A stretch of 64,000 bases of DNA, taken from NCBI RefSeq assembly GCF_030272615.1, contig NC_081412.1, forward strand, positions 668,609,852 to 668,673,851, read 5' to 3'. Of the stretch, positions 47,739 through 60,500 are shown in pieces (within the stretch, counting starts at the first letter, position 1; each line of letters begins with the position of its first letter). A program made the position numbers and the translations under genes. The notes beneath the pieces were generated by a model. It worked only from the letters and a program-made list of their open reading frames with translations. It was not told where the DNA came from and did not search any database. The DNA comes from Cryptomeria japonica. Taxonomy: Eukaryota > Streptophyta > Pinopsida > Cupressales > Cupressaceae.

Positions 47739-48304
47739 GATGACTAGGTGGGCTCCGCTGCACTGAATAGTATCCTGAAATCGGCAAAGTGATGAATACA
47801 AGTGTCACTTTCGAAGTATATACTCTAGTTTGTCTATTCTTACTTCTCGAAACCCTAATTTTTCCCCTATCATTCATTTTATCATAACTTGGGTTTGGGA
47901 GATGCGATTTTCGAGCCGTTTGTTGCTTTGGAATCGTATTTTCCCTCTCCTACTCTCGGGATGTTCCAAAAAGTGCTCTGATGAAGCCTATTTAGTGAAC
48001 ACCCCTCATCAACACTCTATTACACAATTTGTCGCAAGTAAACATGTTACCCTGTTTCACCTCCCTAAATAAGCAAGTCGAAACAGGGGGGGCATATAGC
48101 TACTCACAGATTTCATCACTTTCCCTAGTAAGCATTAGGTGATTTTGTGATCTAACGTTTGTTTTGTAGGGTGCGGTTCCTAACTGTGTACTGCAGATAC
48201 CGCTGGGGGCTTCGTCCGACGACTTATGGATATATCCTTTTTCAAATAATGTTTACTTTTCTGTACTTTAGCTTGCATATGCACGTAGTACTCATATGAC
48301 CGCT
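47739..48304 (-). other. Upstream region of the antisense gene and pre-PPT region of element D
   Basis: No gene. A weak TATA-like GTATATAC (minus) lies near 47810-47817, about 75 bases before the ATG. Nearer the LTR, the tracts GGGGGGCATA (about 48087) and CTGGGGGCTT (about 48203) recur in the same order in B (about 51947 and 52139), evidence of common ancestry of the 3' ends. Confidence 0.5.
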
Positions 48305-48319
48305 AAAGTGGGGGCTAAA
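48305..48319 (+). promoter_or_regulatory. Polypurine tract of element D
   Basis: AAAGTGGGGGCTAAA directly precedes the 3' LTR and is identical to the PPT of B (52241-52255), including the preceding CCGCT or CGCT. Confidence 0.8.
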
Positions 48320-49978
48320 TGTAGCGTCGTAAATTGTACGCACTCGCTAGGGTGGTACAATTTCACACCTAGTTTAGCACCCGCCTTAGCGCATTTTGCA
48401 TTTTGCATTGCATTTCTCCTTAAGCACTTAATTAATCAAATTAATTAGGTCTAAAGTCTTATTTCATCATTCTCTACATCATAAAGTAGGGCCCTTTCAC
48501 TAAAGCGCGCCCTTCGCATTTCATTTCTTCAATACATCACTTAATCAAAAACCCTAATTAAGTCCTATTTCGAACTTGGGGGCTTGGTTTCGGGGTCTAA
48601 ACATCTCGAAATCACCTGTAACTTCGGGATTCTCTCTAAAATCATCATATCCGATGGCCCTGAAAATTTGGTGAAAAGTTGTCGGGACCATGGCGCCCAT
48701 GCAACATGGTCCCGGACATTTTTTCCGAAATTTTGGGAGCACGATCCAATCATAAAATAAAGCTTAACCCCAAGAAATTGGTGGGATATTCAATCTCTAG
48801 GTCGGCCAAAATACGAATTTACGACCTAGGGTTTCATACATAAAAGCTCTCTTTCCTCATTTGAAAGGATCGGATTTTTGTTTCCAGGAACTTGATATGC
48901 AGCGAAAGAGCAGATCTTTGAAGACTTCAACAACACTCAACATCATTCTATCAAGCATCTATCAAATCCATTCATTCATCCAATTAGGGCTTGGAAGACA
49001 TTGAAGAACAATAGGAGATTACCGACTGAAGATTGGCTTGTACTCCTCCCTTGAGGGTTGGGTATGATTTCATATTGTTTTCATGTCCTTACATAAGCTT
49101 TGATACATCATTTATTCATGCTTTAGATCATATTGCATCTTGATTTAGAGCATTTACATTATCATTTACAAGCAATTAGGGTTTACTTTCTAGGTTGCTC
49201 TAGTTTGCTTTCTTGCATTTTGGACCTTGCACACACACTAGGTCTGCACACACAATACATTTTACAAAACAACTTGGCTATTCGTGGAGGTGGAAATCAC
49301 CAAAGCGGGGGTTTGACTAAGGCAAAACCCTATATAGCCGCCCTTCCCCCTTTTCAGATATTATTGCAGGTTTCGGGATTCGGACGATGCCGCAGGACAC
49401 AGATCCGGAGAGAGAAGGCTGAGACAGAACTCTATGTGCAATTGCAGCTCAGAAGACCAAGACAGGGGCGCTGGGCGCCCTGGTCCTGCCAGGACAGGGG
49501 CGCTAGGCGCCCTGGTCCCTGGGACAGAGGCGCTAGGCGCCCTGGTCCTCCGGACAGACAGCTTTCTGACAGTTTCCAAACAGTGTTTCAGGGTGCAAAA
49601 CAGTGGTTTCCGGTGCAGTTTTCAGGACAGTGGCGCCCGCGCCCCCGTCCCGAACATTTTCAGTCTGATTTCGACTCCAGGTACATATCTGCATTCTTAT
49701 TTTATCCTTACATTTATAGCTGTTCATTGTTTAATCTCAATTCTGCAAACTTGTTACTAGTTCATACTTACATTTCCAGGTTAGGGTTTGAACTTGTATC
49801 ATTTTAGCTTTCAATTTCAACAAGGGAATAGAAATCCTAATAGATATCCCATGGCTCTCTCTTTCACCAAAAGAAGTAGCCAACCATGCGATATCTCTAG
49901 GCTCTTTCGTATTCCGCAATGTGTGTCAAAAGTTAGGATTAGGGTACATTGTCCTAGTCTCGCTTTTTCCCCTACACA
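48320..49978 (+). repeat. 3' LTR of element D
   Basis: 1,659 bp, same ends as the 5' LTR, with three rather than five GGGCGCCCTGGTCC units (49462-49552). It is followed at once by the CCTTC target duplication and the resumed Gag-protease frame of B. Confidence 0.92.
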
Positions 49979-49983
49979 CCTTC

Positions 49984-51511
49984 TCATACCTCTAATGCGA
50001 TTGATACTACTAATTCCTCTGTCTCACCTGATGATCTTGTGTCTATGACTCCGAATGTGATTAACTTTGTGGAGCAACAAAAAATCCCTAAAGAACCTTC
50101 CATCACATTTCATTCCAGTGAAACTATCAGGGCACCTGATGGTCCTTTATATATAGTTGCAAAATTCAAAAATACACCTTGCCGTGGAGTGCTTATTGAT
50201 CCTTCTTGCATGGTTAATGTCATTACTGAAGAATTTCTTTTTACTTTGCAATTGAATCAAGTGATCTATGATGAAACAAATGTGGTTGTGAAACTATTTG
50301 ATGCATTTTCTTCTCCCGCAATTGGTTCTATTACATTACCTATTGAGGTCCATAACAAATCCCTTGATATGAGCTTTGCTATTATTCCATCATCCGAACA
50401 ATTTCGTGTGAAGCTAGGCTATCCTTGGCTATCTTCCATGAAAGCTATTGCTTCTCCTATTCACAAGTGTTTGAAATTTCCCCATAATGGTGAAGTTGTT
50501 ACTATCAATCATAGCCTCTTTAAACCAGCTGAAAGAACTTCTAGTGTTCCTATTGATTACTTTTGGCCTAAACAATTCCAATCTCTTCCTTCGCGAAGTG
50601 ATCATCTTTTCAAATCTTATCAAAAGTGGAAAAAAGATATGATCCTATCTCTAAGTGAACCTAGAACACCCAAACTTGACATTCCTATCGTTCTTGAGAA
50701 GGAAGTTCTTCCTTTGAAAGATAAAACCAATGTCTTTCCTCAAGAAGATTCCCAACCCATCCCTATGGATGTGTCTATGTCTAATAAACTTTCTAAAGGT
50801 AGACCTATACCTCCTCACCATGATGGACTTGGTCTCCTTCCTAAACCAAATATTCCTCCTTTATATGGAGCAGTTCCTCCTCCTTCCTCTTATGGAGAGA
50901 AGAGACCTTCCTCTTCTCCTATTGTTCAACCTAAGAGACCACAACCTAAACACCCAAGTGATAAGGATGAGAACATTCCTCCTCCTCAATCTTCTCAACT
51001 TCCTACTAAGACTAGACAAAATCATTCTGCACGTGAACGCCGACAAAAGCGTCGTCTTAGAGCTCAGGCAGCTGCTTCTCAAACTTTGCAATCCCCAAAA
51101 ACACCTTCAGCTAGCATTATTCCATTTTCTCCTCAGCCGAAAATTGAGCCAAAATCTCCTAAACATAAGATGCATGATGGGCTTGATCCTGTGCGAGTTA
51201 AAGATCCTATTTTTATAAATCTTGATGATGATATAGATGAAAATGTTATTCATGATGAAAATGTTACTCCTGTTCATTCTGATAGTGAATATGAATATGT
51301 TGATGTTGATAACCATTTATCTAATGAATTTTCTAAAGCACTTATCCTAGCTCCTAGACAAGAACAACGTGGCTCGGAACATGAACATAGCCCTTGTTTG
51401 GATCTTGTGATAGCTCCATCTGCTGTGTTGGATGTTCCTCCTCTAGTGTGTTTCCTACCTTCCCGAAATATTGATCAGCAAGATCGGGGGGTAGATGACA
51501 TGCTGGACTAG
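49984..51511 (+). CDS. Protease-like and C-terminal part of the B Gag-protease ORF
   Basis: The frame resumes right after the second CCTTC and stays open to TAG at 51509-51511. Discounting D and one TSD copy, the two parts total exactly 1,140 codons including stop. A retropepsin-like domain (about 50120-50500) keeps the family pattern (VLIDxSxxVNVITEEF, ITLPIEV, LGYPWLSSMKA), but the catalytic D-[ST/G]-G is D-P-S, so proteolysis is doubtful. A basic Arg-rich patch (ARERRQKRRLRAQ, about 51034-51070) and an acidic tail follow. No RT follows; the next 740 bases to the LTR are noncoding. Confidence 0.85.
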
Positions 51512-52240
51512 TTTCATTAGCATAGCAGACTCTCTCCTCCTCTCTTGTGTTACTTCTTCTATGTGTTATTCTCATTCTTCTATTTGTTGTCCTTAGTGTT
51601 GTCTACTTGAGGACGATGCAAAGCATTGAGAACTTTTGATCTCTCTCATGTTGACTCAAAAGACACATGTGTTCCCTTCTTCTAGGTGACCTTCCTTGAT
51701 TGGGGAATGAAGAACAATTATCCATACATACATATGATATACATGAATTATCATACAGCAAAACTGACCTCGAGGAAAGCAAAGTCACCTTGTGCTTTGT
51801 GTTTTGTGTCTATTATCCTTGGGCTTATCTCACACTTGGGGGCTAAATCCTTGTGATAACGTGCTCCTTTCCCTTCTCATTCTTATATGTATCACTACCT
51901 TAAAGCAATCACCCTCGGTGAGGCGTGTGCGATCGCTTTAACGTAGGGGGGCATACATCCCGTCCATATCTTTTCAAGATACTTGAAAATTTCTTGACAA
52001 ATTTAGCTTTGCCTTGAAAATTTTTTATATCTTTCTTACATGACTCATAGTGAGGGAACCTTACTACTGATAGTCATGGTTCTCCCTCATGATCTTCCCT
52101 TTTACTTTTTCAATCGAATTCGTAAGATCCTTGGTCCACTGGGGGCTTGGTGTATCTTGCCTCCTTGACGTGGTGAAAGTTTTTCAATGTTGTTTCCTTG
52201 TACTTTACCGGAAGTATTGGCGTACGCTTATACTCCCGCT
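51512..52240 (+). other. 3' noncoding region of element B
   Basis: No RT, RNase H, integrase or antisense gene. PPT-like tracts ACTTGGGGGCTAAAT (about 51833-51847), GGGGGGCATA (51947) and CTGGGGGCTT (52139) occur before the true PPT. This is where pol sits in an ordinary element. Confidence 0.75.
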
Positions 52241-52255
52241 AAAGTGGGGGCTAAA
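52241..52255 (+). promoter_or_regulatory. Polypurine tract of element B
   Basis: AAAGTGGGGGCTAAA directly before the 3' LTR TG; identical to that of D. Confidence 0.8.
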
Positions 52256-53443
52256 TGTAGCGTCCTAAAATTGCGACACTTGCAATTTCGACTGCATTTG
52301 GATCTTCACGATGGCGATGCAACACGGAACCTGAATGGAGACCCCGAAACTTGTTCATGACACCGAAAACTGCATTTCTCAGCACCCTGGCCTGATCCTC
52401 CTTGCACCCTGTTGTCCCGGGAGGTGGGACCATGGCACCCAGCGCCCTGGTCCCTGGCCCTAGTTTGGGCCCGGTCTCTTATGGGGCTTCGGGTCTTTAA
52501 GTTTGCAAATTGGAAAATAATCTTCCTAGGTTGGCCTAAGGTCGGGAAAATCAGTCTATCAGCCCTAATTGACAAGTATATAAACTACATTTCCTCTCCC
52601 ATTTTGGTGGATGGAAAAAAAGGCGGAAACGATATTCAAACATTCAAGCATTCAAGCATTCAAGCATTCCTTCAAGCAATTGATCATTCTAAGTCTCCAT
52701 TCAAGGCTAAGTGTTGCATTCAAGACAAGGATTCAATCATTGAAGAGGAGATCACATACAACATACAACATACTACATACATTACACCTTCGCATGTAAG
52801 AATACAAACATTCTTACAACAAGGTATCAGTACTTGTTTACATTACAAACATTTACATTTACAGCATTCTCATTTCTTGGTTAATTCCAAAACCGGGGTT
52901 TGACCTAAAGGCAAACCCCTCATCCCTAACCCCCCAATCATCCTCTCTTTTCTGTGTGTAGGTTGCAGGTACGCGGCTGTAATTGAAGATCTGGAATCCT
53001 TGTGCAGAGACGAACAGATCCCCCTTCGTTTCGCGGATTTTTCGGAGGACCGTGTGCACGTCGGGCGCCATCGTCTCGTCAACTTTCGCTCAAATTTGCA
53101 GAACAGCACCGTCTCGACATTTTACTGCTAATTCCAGGTCCGCAACTTCATCCCATATCCCTATCTCTATTTATAAGTGAATCTTTCTTGCTTCTACATG
53201 CATTCCTAGTTCAATCTTTCTATCTACATTCTTTACAAAAGAGGGTATCCTTGATGTCTTAACCCTTGAAACTCATTTAGAATCCAATCTTGCATTACGT
53301 GGGATTGGATCTTGTGGGTTTCAACCCCTCTTTTGAATGTAAAGTCTCTCCCAAGTGAAAACCATCAACCCTAGTGACCTCCCTTCTCTCTCCTCGGAGT
53401 TGGGGAGGGGAGAACAACTAGGGTTCGATTTTTCCGCTTTACA
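52256..53443 (+). repeat. 3' LTR of element B
   Basis: 1,188 bp, TGTAGCGTCC...CTTTACA, TATA at 52577-52584. It carries one fewer GGCGCC/GGTCC segment than the 5' LTR. The TSD AGATG follows. Confidence 0.9.
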
Positions 53444-53448
53444 AGATG

Positions 53449-54516
53449 TATCTTGAAAATGCAATGTATGATATGATATGCTATGAGATGTATCTTGAAA
53501 ATGCAACTAATTGTAAAATGATGTGCAACTAATTACTTTTTCAGCATCCTCATTCTGCATTTGTCATCCTGATATAGCCACATGTTATTTTGCTTTCGAT
53601 ATATGTATCATCATTGAGCTTTGATTGATCTTGGGATATGTTGAAAATTTATACAAGCATAATGGTATAATTGAACCATGATGACCTGAGAAAAATTTAC
53701 ATGATGTTTGATTTTGCAAGATAGCACAAGCATCAAGGTATAATTGAACCAGGACGACCAGAGTGCAGATTGTGTATTAACAGACAAGATTAAACCATTT
53801 GTAAGTGTAAAGTGGAATCATGTCTTCAGTGATGTGTTGTGAATCACGTCTCGAGACAAGTATCTACACAGTACAAAGGATCACCTCACAGACAAAAGAC
53901 TGAGAAAAATATTGGAGTTTCCTGATGTTCTCTAGCTTTGAAGCATTGTGGAGAAAATTTAGAGAATCCAATAATTCAAAAAGTTCAAATGCAAAAATAG
54001 TCAAAACTTTATGCAAAATGCAACATGTGATACTTTAGAAAATCATCCATCGTATTTCTTTAGTGATTCTTGTTTTAGCGATCAATGTTTTGCTTTGTGA
54101 ATTGTGTGAGTTTTTGGGTTGCTGGATATGATGTTCTGAGTTTGTAAATAGTCTTGATGGTTTGAACATGCTACAAGTATTTGACAATTATTGCCCCTAG
54201 CTAAGTGTACCTCTTGATGCGGGTATATATAGTGATTACAAAGCCATGGTGAGATGTGGTGAAAGGCTAGACGGATAAATCATGATAGTGACTACGCTAA
54301 GTATGTCCTGAATGGATATTTGTGATAAAATGTCGGGCGATGGCCGATAGTGCTTTACTGCGGAGATAAGGATATGGATATAGATAGAGGAGTTGTTCTT
54401 TCACAATAGCACCTGTTACCAAGTTTTCACCAGTTGCTTTTATTGTACCTTTTTATTTGCTTTTTCTTGATTTTTTGATTTTTTGATTTTTTGACTTTTT
54501 CCGTGCATTAGACTAC
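53449..54516 (-). other. Remainder of the 3' spacer of element C
   Basis: Continues the 42-bp repeat and then matches A 600-1660 (for example ATACAAGCATAATGGTA, GTCGGGCGATGGCCGATAG). No gene. It proves that sequences left and right of B were once contiguous. Confidence 0.75.
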
Positions 54517-57500
54517 TCAAGTGTAGTATTTCTTCATATGGATGTTGTTAGTTGGTTCGTCGAGCACATCTTCTGAAGTTGTTAGCTGATAAGTGCCTGA
54601 TCCATAGACTGATATGATGACATAGGGACCTAACCAGTTAGGTTCAAATTTCCCTTTCTTTTCTCGATCTTGTTGATTTCTAGGATTTTCCTTGAGTACT
54701 AGGTCACCAACTTTAAAAATTCGTGGAATGACTTTGTGGCTGTAACTTCTGCACATGCGTTGCTGATATGTTTTGAGATGAGCATAAGCATGCTGGCATC
54801 TTTCATCTAATAGTTCAAGTTCTTGTAGTCGGTTAACTCGATACTCTTCATCTAGGATTAAGCCTTTCAGAGAGACTCTGAGAGAGGGAATTTCTACGTC
54901 CAGGGGTAAAATAGCTTTCGATCCATATACCAATGAGTATGGTGTTGCTCCTGTAGGTGTGTGGATGTTGGTTCTGTATACCCAAAAGTGTTGGATTAAG
55001 CTGCACATGCCAATCTTTGCCTACATCATTCATTGTTTTCTTTAGGATTTTCAATATCATCTTGTTGGATGCTTCTGCCTGACCATTCCCCTATGGGCAA
55101 TATAGTGTAGAGAAACGATGTTGTATTTTAAATTTTTTACATAGTTCTTGAACATCTTGGTTTTTGAAAGGTCATCCATTATCGGTGATGATGGAGCTTG
55201 GAATACCATATCTGCAGATTAGATAATTTAGGATAAAAGAGGCAATTTGTATTCCAGATACTGTGGCCATGGGGACTACTTCTATCCACTTGGTAAAATA
55301 TTTTGTTGTAGTTATAATGAACTTGTGTCCATTTGAAGATGAAGGATAAATTTTGCCAACTAAGTCTAGTCCCCACTAACAAAAGGGCCAGGATGTTGTG
55401 AATGGTTGTAGTTCCTGTGTTGGTGCATGTATAAGATTGCCATGGATCTGGCATTTAGGACACTTTTTTGCAAAGTGATAAGAATATTTTTCCATTGTTG
55501 GCCAGTAATATCCCATTCTTAGAATCTTTTTAGCAAGAGTAGTACCACTGGAATGTGTGCCACAAATATCTTTGTGAATCTCGTGTAAAGTGGAGTCAGA
55601 TTCATTATGGTCAAGGCAACGAAGAAGAGTACCATCTAGACCTCGACGATACAAAGTATCAGTAGTAAGGGTATAACAGGCAGCTTGTCGGATAAAGTTA
55701 CGTTTTTGGTTTCAGGACAAGTCAATGGGCAGGATATTGGTCTTAAGATACTCATATATCGTTCCATACAAGGGGGAGTCTGAACCAGTTAAGGCGTAGA
55801 TAACATGGGATTCCGAGTGGTCATAGGCTGGGGGAAATAGTTGCTCTACCAGGAATTCATAACGAGGCTGTTGCTCTGGAATTTGATGGAGTGAAGCGAT
55901 AGTAGCCATTACATCGGCTGCTTTGTTGTTCAACCTTGGTATTTGCTCGAAGGTGATGTGTATAAAATATTGCTTGAAGTCATCCACCATTCGCTTGTAG
56001 GGTAGCAGCTTGTCATCCTTTGTCTGATAGTCGTTGTTGATTTGATTGACGACTAATTGTGAGTCTCTATAGACCTTTAACTCTGTGATTTTCCATTCTA
56101 CAGCCATTTCGATGCCTATAACCAATGCCTCATATGCAGCCAAATTATTTGTGCATGGGAACATAAGCCTATATGATCTTGGTATAGTGTGTCCTTCAGG
56201 AGTGATGAATCACCTGATTGATTAGAGACATCCTTGTAGTGACCTGAGCTAGCTGATATTCTTTGGTGGTGGCATCTCCATGATGGCTTGTACCTTTGCC
56301 GGATCCACTTCAATACCTTTAGTTGAAACTATGTAGCCGAGTAATTTGCCTGATGTAACCCCGAAGACACACTTCTTAGGGTTGAGCCTGACTTGGAAAT
56401 TTTCCAATCGTTCAAAAATCTTTTCTAAGATGCTTAGATGTTCTGCTCTGGTGAAGGATTTAGCTAGTAAATCATGCACATAGTCTTCCATGAAGGTATG
56501 CATCATATCATGAAAGATTGTTGTCATTGCTCGTTGATAAGTTGCTCCTACATTCTTTAAGCCAAAAGGCATGACATTCTAACAATATGTTCCCCAAGGA
56601 TAGGTGAATGTTGTTTTATCTTGATCTTCTGGAGCGATCTTGATTTGGTTATATCCTAAAAAACCGTCCATTAGTGATAACATTGCATGGCCTATTGTGA
56701 GGTCTACAATTATGTCAATACTTGGTAAAGGAAAGTCATCCTTTGGACAAGCATTGTTGACATCTCTAGAATCTATGCATATTCCGATACTACCATCTGG
56801 TTTTGAAACTGGTACGATGTTGGAAATCCATTCTGCATAGTCGATGGGTCGGATAAATCTGACATCTAATAGTTTTTTTAGTTCAGCTTTGACCATGAGT
56901 GCCACATGTGGATTCATCTTTCGTTGTTTTTGCTTAACTGGTTTAGCTCCTGGAGTCATAGACAAGTGATGCATGATTAATTGTGGATCAATCCCTGGCA
57001 CATCTGCATATGCCCAAGCAAAGTTGATTTGCTTTTCTTTAAAAAATTTGATAAATTCTGACCTTTATGCTTCTGTCAGAGATTCTGCAAGGTGTATATT
57101 TTTGGCTGCTTCTATAGTACCAATGTTGATTGATTGAGTGGGCTCAATCAATATGGGTGATCGCTCATGATAATGTTCAGGAAGAGTGTCACGTCTCCCA
57201 TCTTTAGGTGCCTCAAAAAGGTTTTCACCCTAAAGATGCGTCCTTTATTTTTACTTTTTTGTGATCCATAGCTACCATTGACTGGTTTTCAGCATCAGAT
57301 CCTTTATTTGGTTTATTTTTGCGACTGAGAGATGTGGCACCCTCCTGATTGCAGATATCGCTATTTTGTTCACTGGTAGAGTCTGTTTCTGGGTTAACAG
57401 TACATAAGTAATGGATAATGGATTCATCATTTAGGAAAATTGGTATATTATGAATTTCGGGTTCATCCCAGTCTATGAGGTCTGGAAAGACAAGTGGTAA

Positions 57501-60500
57501 GGAATTGTTTGGTGGATCAAGTTCTGTTGCAGTAAGTGTCAGGATAGAGGTTTCATTGTGATTGGTTTGGATGTTAAAGAAGTCCAGGATTCTGTCAAGG
57601 TCTTCGATGGTATCATCCTCTGTATAGACTTGTTCATAATGTTTCTACTCGCTTTCCTTAGCATCATAGATATTTTGTGGTCCAAATTCAAGTAGTCTAA
57701 TTTTTGTGCTATGTTCTTCTTGAAAAAGGGATATAGAACTAGTATTTTCAGCGGTATTTTCAGTAGCATTTGAGCAGCTACCCCATTCATATTCATTGGA
57801 ATCAGTCTCAGAGGTATCATCCCAGATCTTTTCAGTGTTGTGAATAGGTATGTTGAATGGTGAAAATAGATCTTTGATAATTGATACTATTCTGTTGGCT
57901 TTCTCTGATTCTGCGTCAGATCCCGCTTCTATTCTTTGCATCTGTTCGTAGACTATTTCTTCTCGGGGAGGAATGATGTTGCCCTGAGGTGATTCTGCTT
58001 TGTTGGATATTTGTTCATGAATATGATTGACTTCTGTAGATGTTGTCTCCTTGTGAATGATGGACTCCCCTTGATGTTTCTTCCTTTCGTGATGTTCACG
58101 TTCTTTACAGATTGTCTCTGTTGACTTAAATAGTGCTTCTTGCCAGGATTCTTCTTTGTACTTCTTCTTTGCTTTCCACTGACATTTTTGATATTTGTGT
58201 GGTATCTTCTTTGGTAGTAGAGTGAATTCAAAGCCCAATCCTTTTTTGTCTTTACTAAATTATGAAGGAGGATCCAATGGTTTTGTGACACCTTCCTGAT
58301 GCTTACCAATAGGTCCTTTGCCATCGTATCCCATTTGCTGCATGATTAAGTAGCCTTTTCCATATAGGTGTGTGGGTATAGCTATTTCCACAGTAGCTAC
58401 TCTTTCTTCTTCCTCATCTTTGTATAGCCAACTAAGGATATCCTTTTCCTCAGATTCATGTGCTAAAGTGCCGAGTTGAATGAATGTGCCATCGAACTTG
58501 GTGATGGGCTGAGTTGCTTGATGTGTTGATGTTGTAGGTAATCCATGAGATCTAGGTGATGTGGGTAAGTTAGTCAAACACATGGGTTCCAAAGAGTATT
58601 CCCCCATGCCTTGTTCTTTGATTTTCATTTTCTGCTTGAAATCTCTAGGTAATAATTTAGACTTCTCTTGTTGAAGATCTGGTGCTAAGGAATTATGTTT
58701 CTCTCTATTATGCGGAACCAAATTGTCCTGGGCTGCCCCCATTGCATTACAATGTTGAAATGGATTGTGATCAGCAGATATAGAAACCTCCTGCCCATTA
58801 TAGGGGAATTTGACACACTGGTGATATGTAGAAGGCACTGCTTGCATTTCATGTATCCAGGGTCAACCTAATAAGATATTGTATGTGAGGTCTATGTCTA
58901 AGACCTGACACATAGTATCTCTTTGTATTGGTCAGACTTGAATTGGCAACACCACTGTTCCTTTAGAGGATCTTTCTTCATCAGCATATGCCTTTATAGT
59001 AATCTTTTTGCGTGGATCAATAGACTCCTCTAAGAAACCTAATGCATGGATAAGTTTTAAGGTACATATATTAAGTCCAGCTCCTCCATCTATTAATACT
59101 CGTTTTACTCGGTGTTTATAGACTATGACTTCAATATGGAGAGGAGTATTATTTGGATGACTCAATGAGATATTATCATGCTCAGAAAAAGTGAGATTAT
59201 GAGGCCCTGTCATATGAGCGACCATGGCTTGGAATTTGTCAGCATCCAAATCTTGAGGTACATTTGTTTCTAATAGCGCTTGCTCTAATATGTCTTTATG
59301 TTTTGGCGAAAGTTTCATTAACTCTAGTATAGATATTTGAGTAGGAGTTTTGCGCAGTTGGCTGACTAGATCATATTGAATTTTGGGTACGGTGTTTGTT
59401 ATCGTTGTATTCTATTTAAGACATATTTTTGAGCTCTGGTTGTTATGTTGACAGATTCATGATCACATTGATCTCGGATTGTGATGACACTAACTTGATT
59501 GTCCTCAGCTGATATATGATTGATGGTGTTATTGTAGATGTGATTGATACGAGCTCCACGTCTATCGTTTGAGGTTGAAGCTCCATCCTTGTTGTAGTTT
59601 GGAAGAGGATTCTTAAGGCTCCATGGTCACCATTTGTCTTGAGACCATCTACCGTTAAATCACCTCTATCAATCATGTCCTAAATAATGTTTTTCAGTCT
59701 CATGCAATCATTTGTTTGATGACCTTTGTTGTGATGAAAATCACAAAAGTGCGAGTCATTCCACCAAGGTGGTTTGATTTGTGGTTCATAGTTGCTGATT
59801 GTTGGTAAAGAGATAATTTTGTTTGCCAGGAGTTCTCTGAATGCTGACTCTAGTGATTATCCCAGTGGTGTGTAGACGCGTTTTTGAAAATTGGTGGTGT
59901 TACCTCTTGAATTGTTATTAGGTCCTCGATTTGTATGATTATTTTGAGCATTGTTGGTGTTATTGGTGTTGTTGGTATTGGGTTGACCTTGATTGGTATT
60001 CAGTGTGTATGTGTTAGTGTCTGGGTTAGCACCTTTGGGATTCTTTATAGCTTGAGGATTACCTGATAACGCGAGCACGGGCTGCTTAGATTTTGGATCA
60101 TTTGATTCATTGCCTCCATTTCCATTGTTTTTGTTTCTGGTCCAGAATCTGGATTTGTCTAAGTTGTTGTTGTTTTGGTTATTGTAATTTGATGAACCTG
60201 TTCCTTCTTTGAAGAATTTTAGCGTTCCTTTCTTGATACATGCTTCTTCTACTTGAATGTCATTTTCAATCAATTTGGCAAAAGATGATATGCATTGGAG
60301 TTTGAGTAGGTAACTCATCTCACTATTCAAGTTGATGAAAATTTCCATCTTTTCTTTTTCGGGTACATCTCAAGGATATCTCGAAACCATCTATCGCCAA
60401 CATTGAAGGAATACCATGAATGTTTCATTGTTTTTCTGTTTGGTGTTACAGATGTCTAGCATGGTGATAGCATGTTGAATGTTATAGGAATATTGAGTTA

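Larger units (their letters stand above)
36965..49978 (+). mobile_element. Element D: family II Pol-only retrotransposon with antisense PMD gene, youngest insertion
   Basis: 13,014 bp with LTRs 36965-38685 and 48320-49978, perfect TSD CCTTC (36960-36964, 49979-49983), PBS 38689-38706, PPT 48305-48319. Internal order: a 146-base leader after the PBS, a long ORF for protease-G-patch-RT-RNase H-integrase (38853-44432), spacer, antisense PMD gene (47738-45037). There is no Gag core and no Gag knuckle. It lies inside the Gag-protease ORF of B, so it is younger than B. Confidence 0.93.
32640..53443 (+). mobile_element. Element B: family II Gag-protease-only retrotransposon, split by element D
   Basis: LTRs at 32640-33888 and 52256-53443, perfect TSD AGATG (32635-32639, 53444-53448), PBS 33892-33909, PPT 52241-52255. 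Without D and its extra TSD copy B is about 7.8 kb: leader, one Gag-protease ORF (35073-36964 continued at 49984-51511), and a 3' noncoding part. No RT, RNase H or integrase is present anywhere in B, and no antisense gene. It is non-autonomous for reverse transcription. Confidence 0.92.

Noticed and set aside
47353-47740. Pro/Trp-rich plus-strand ORFs
   Set aside because: They read the GGGACCATGGCGCCCTGTCA array inside the intron; the minus-strand splice signals and PMD frame explain the region better.
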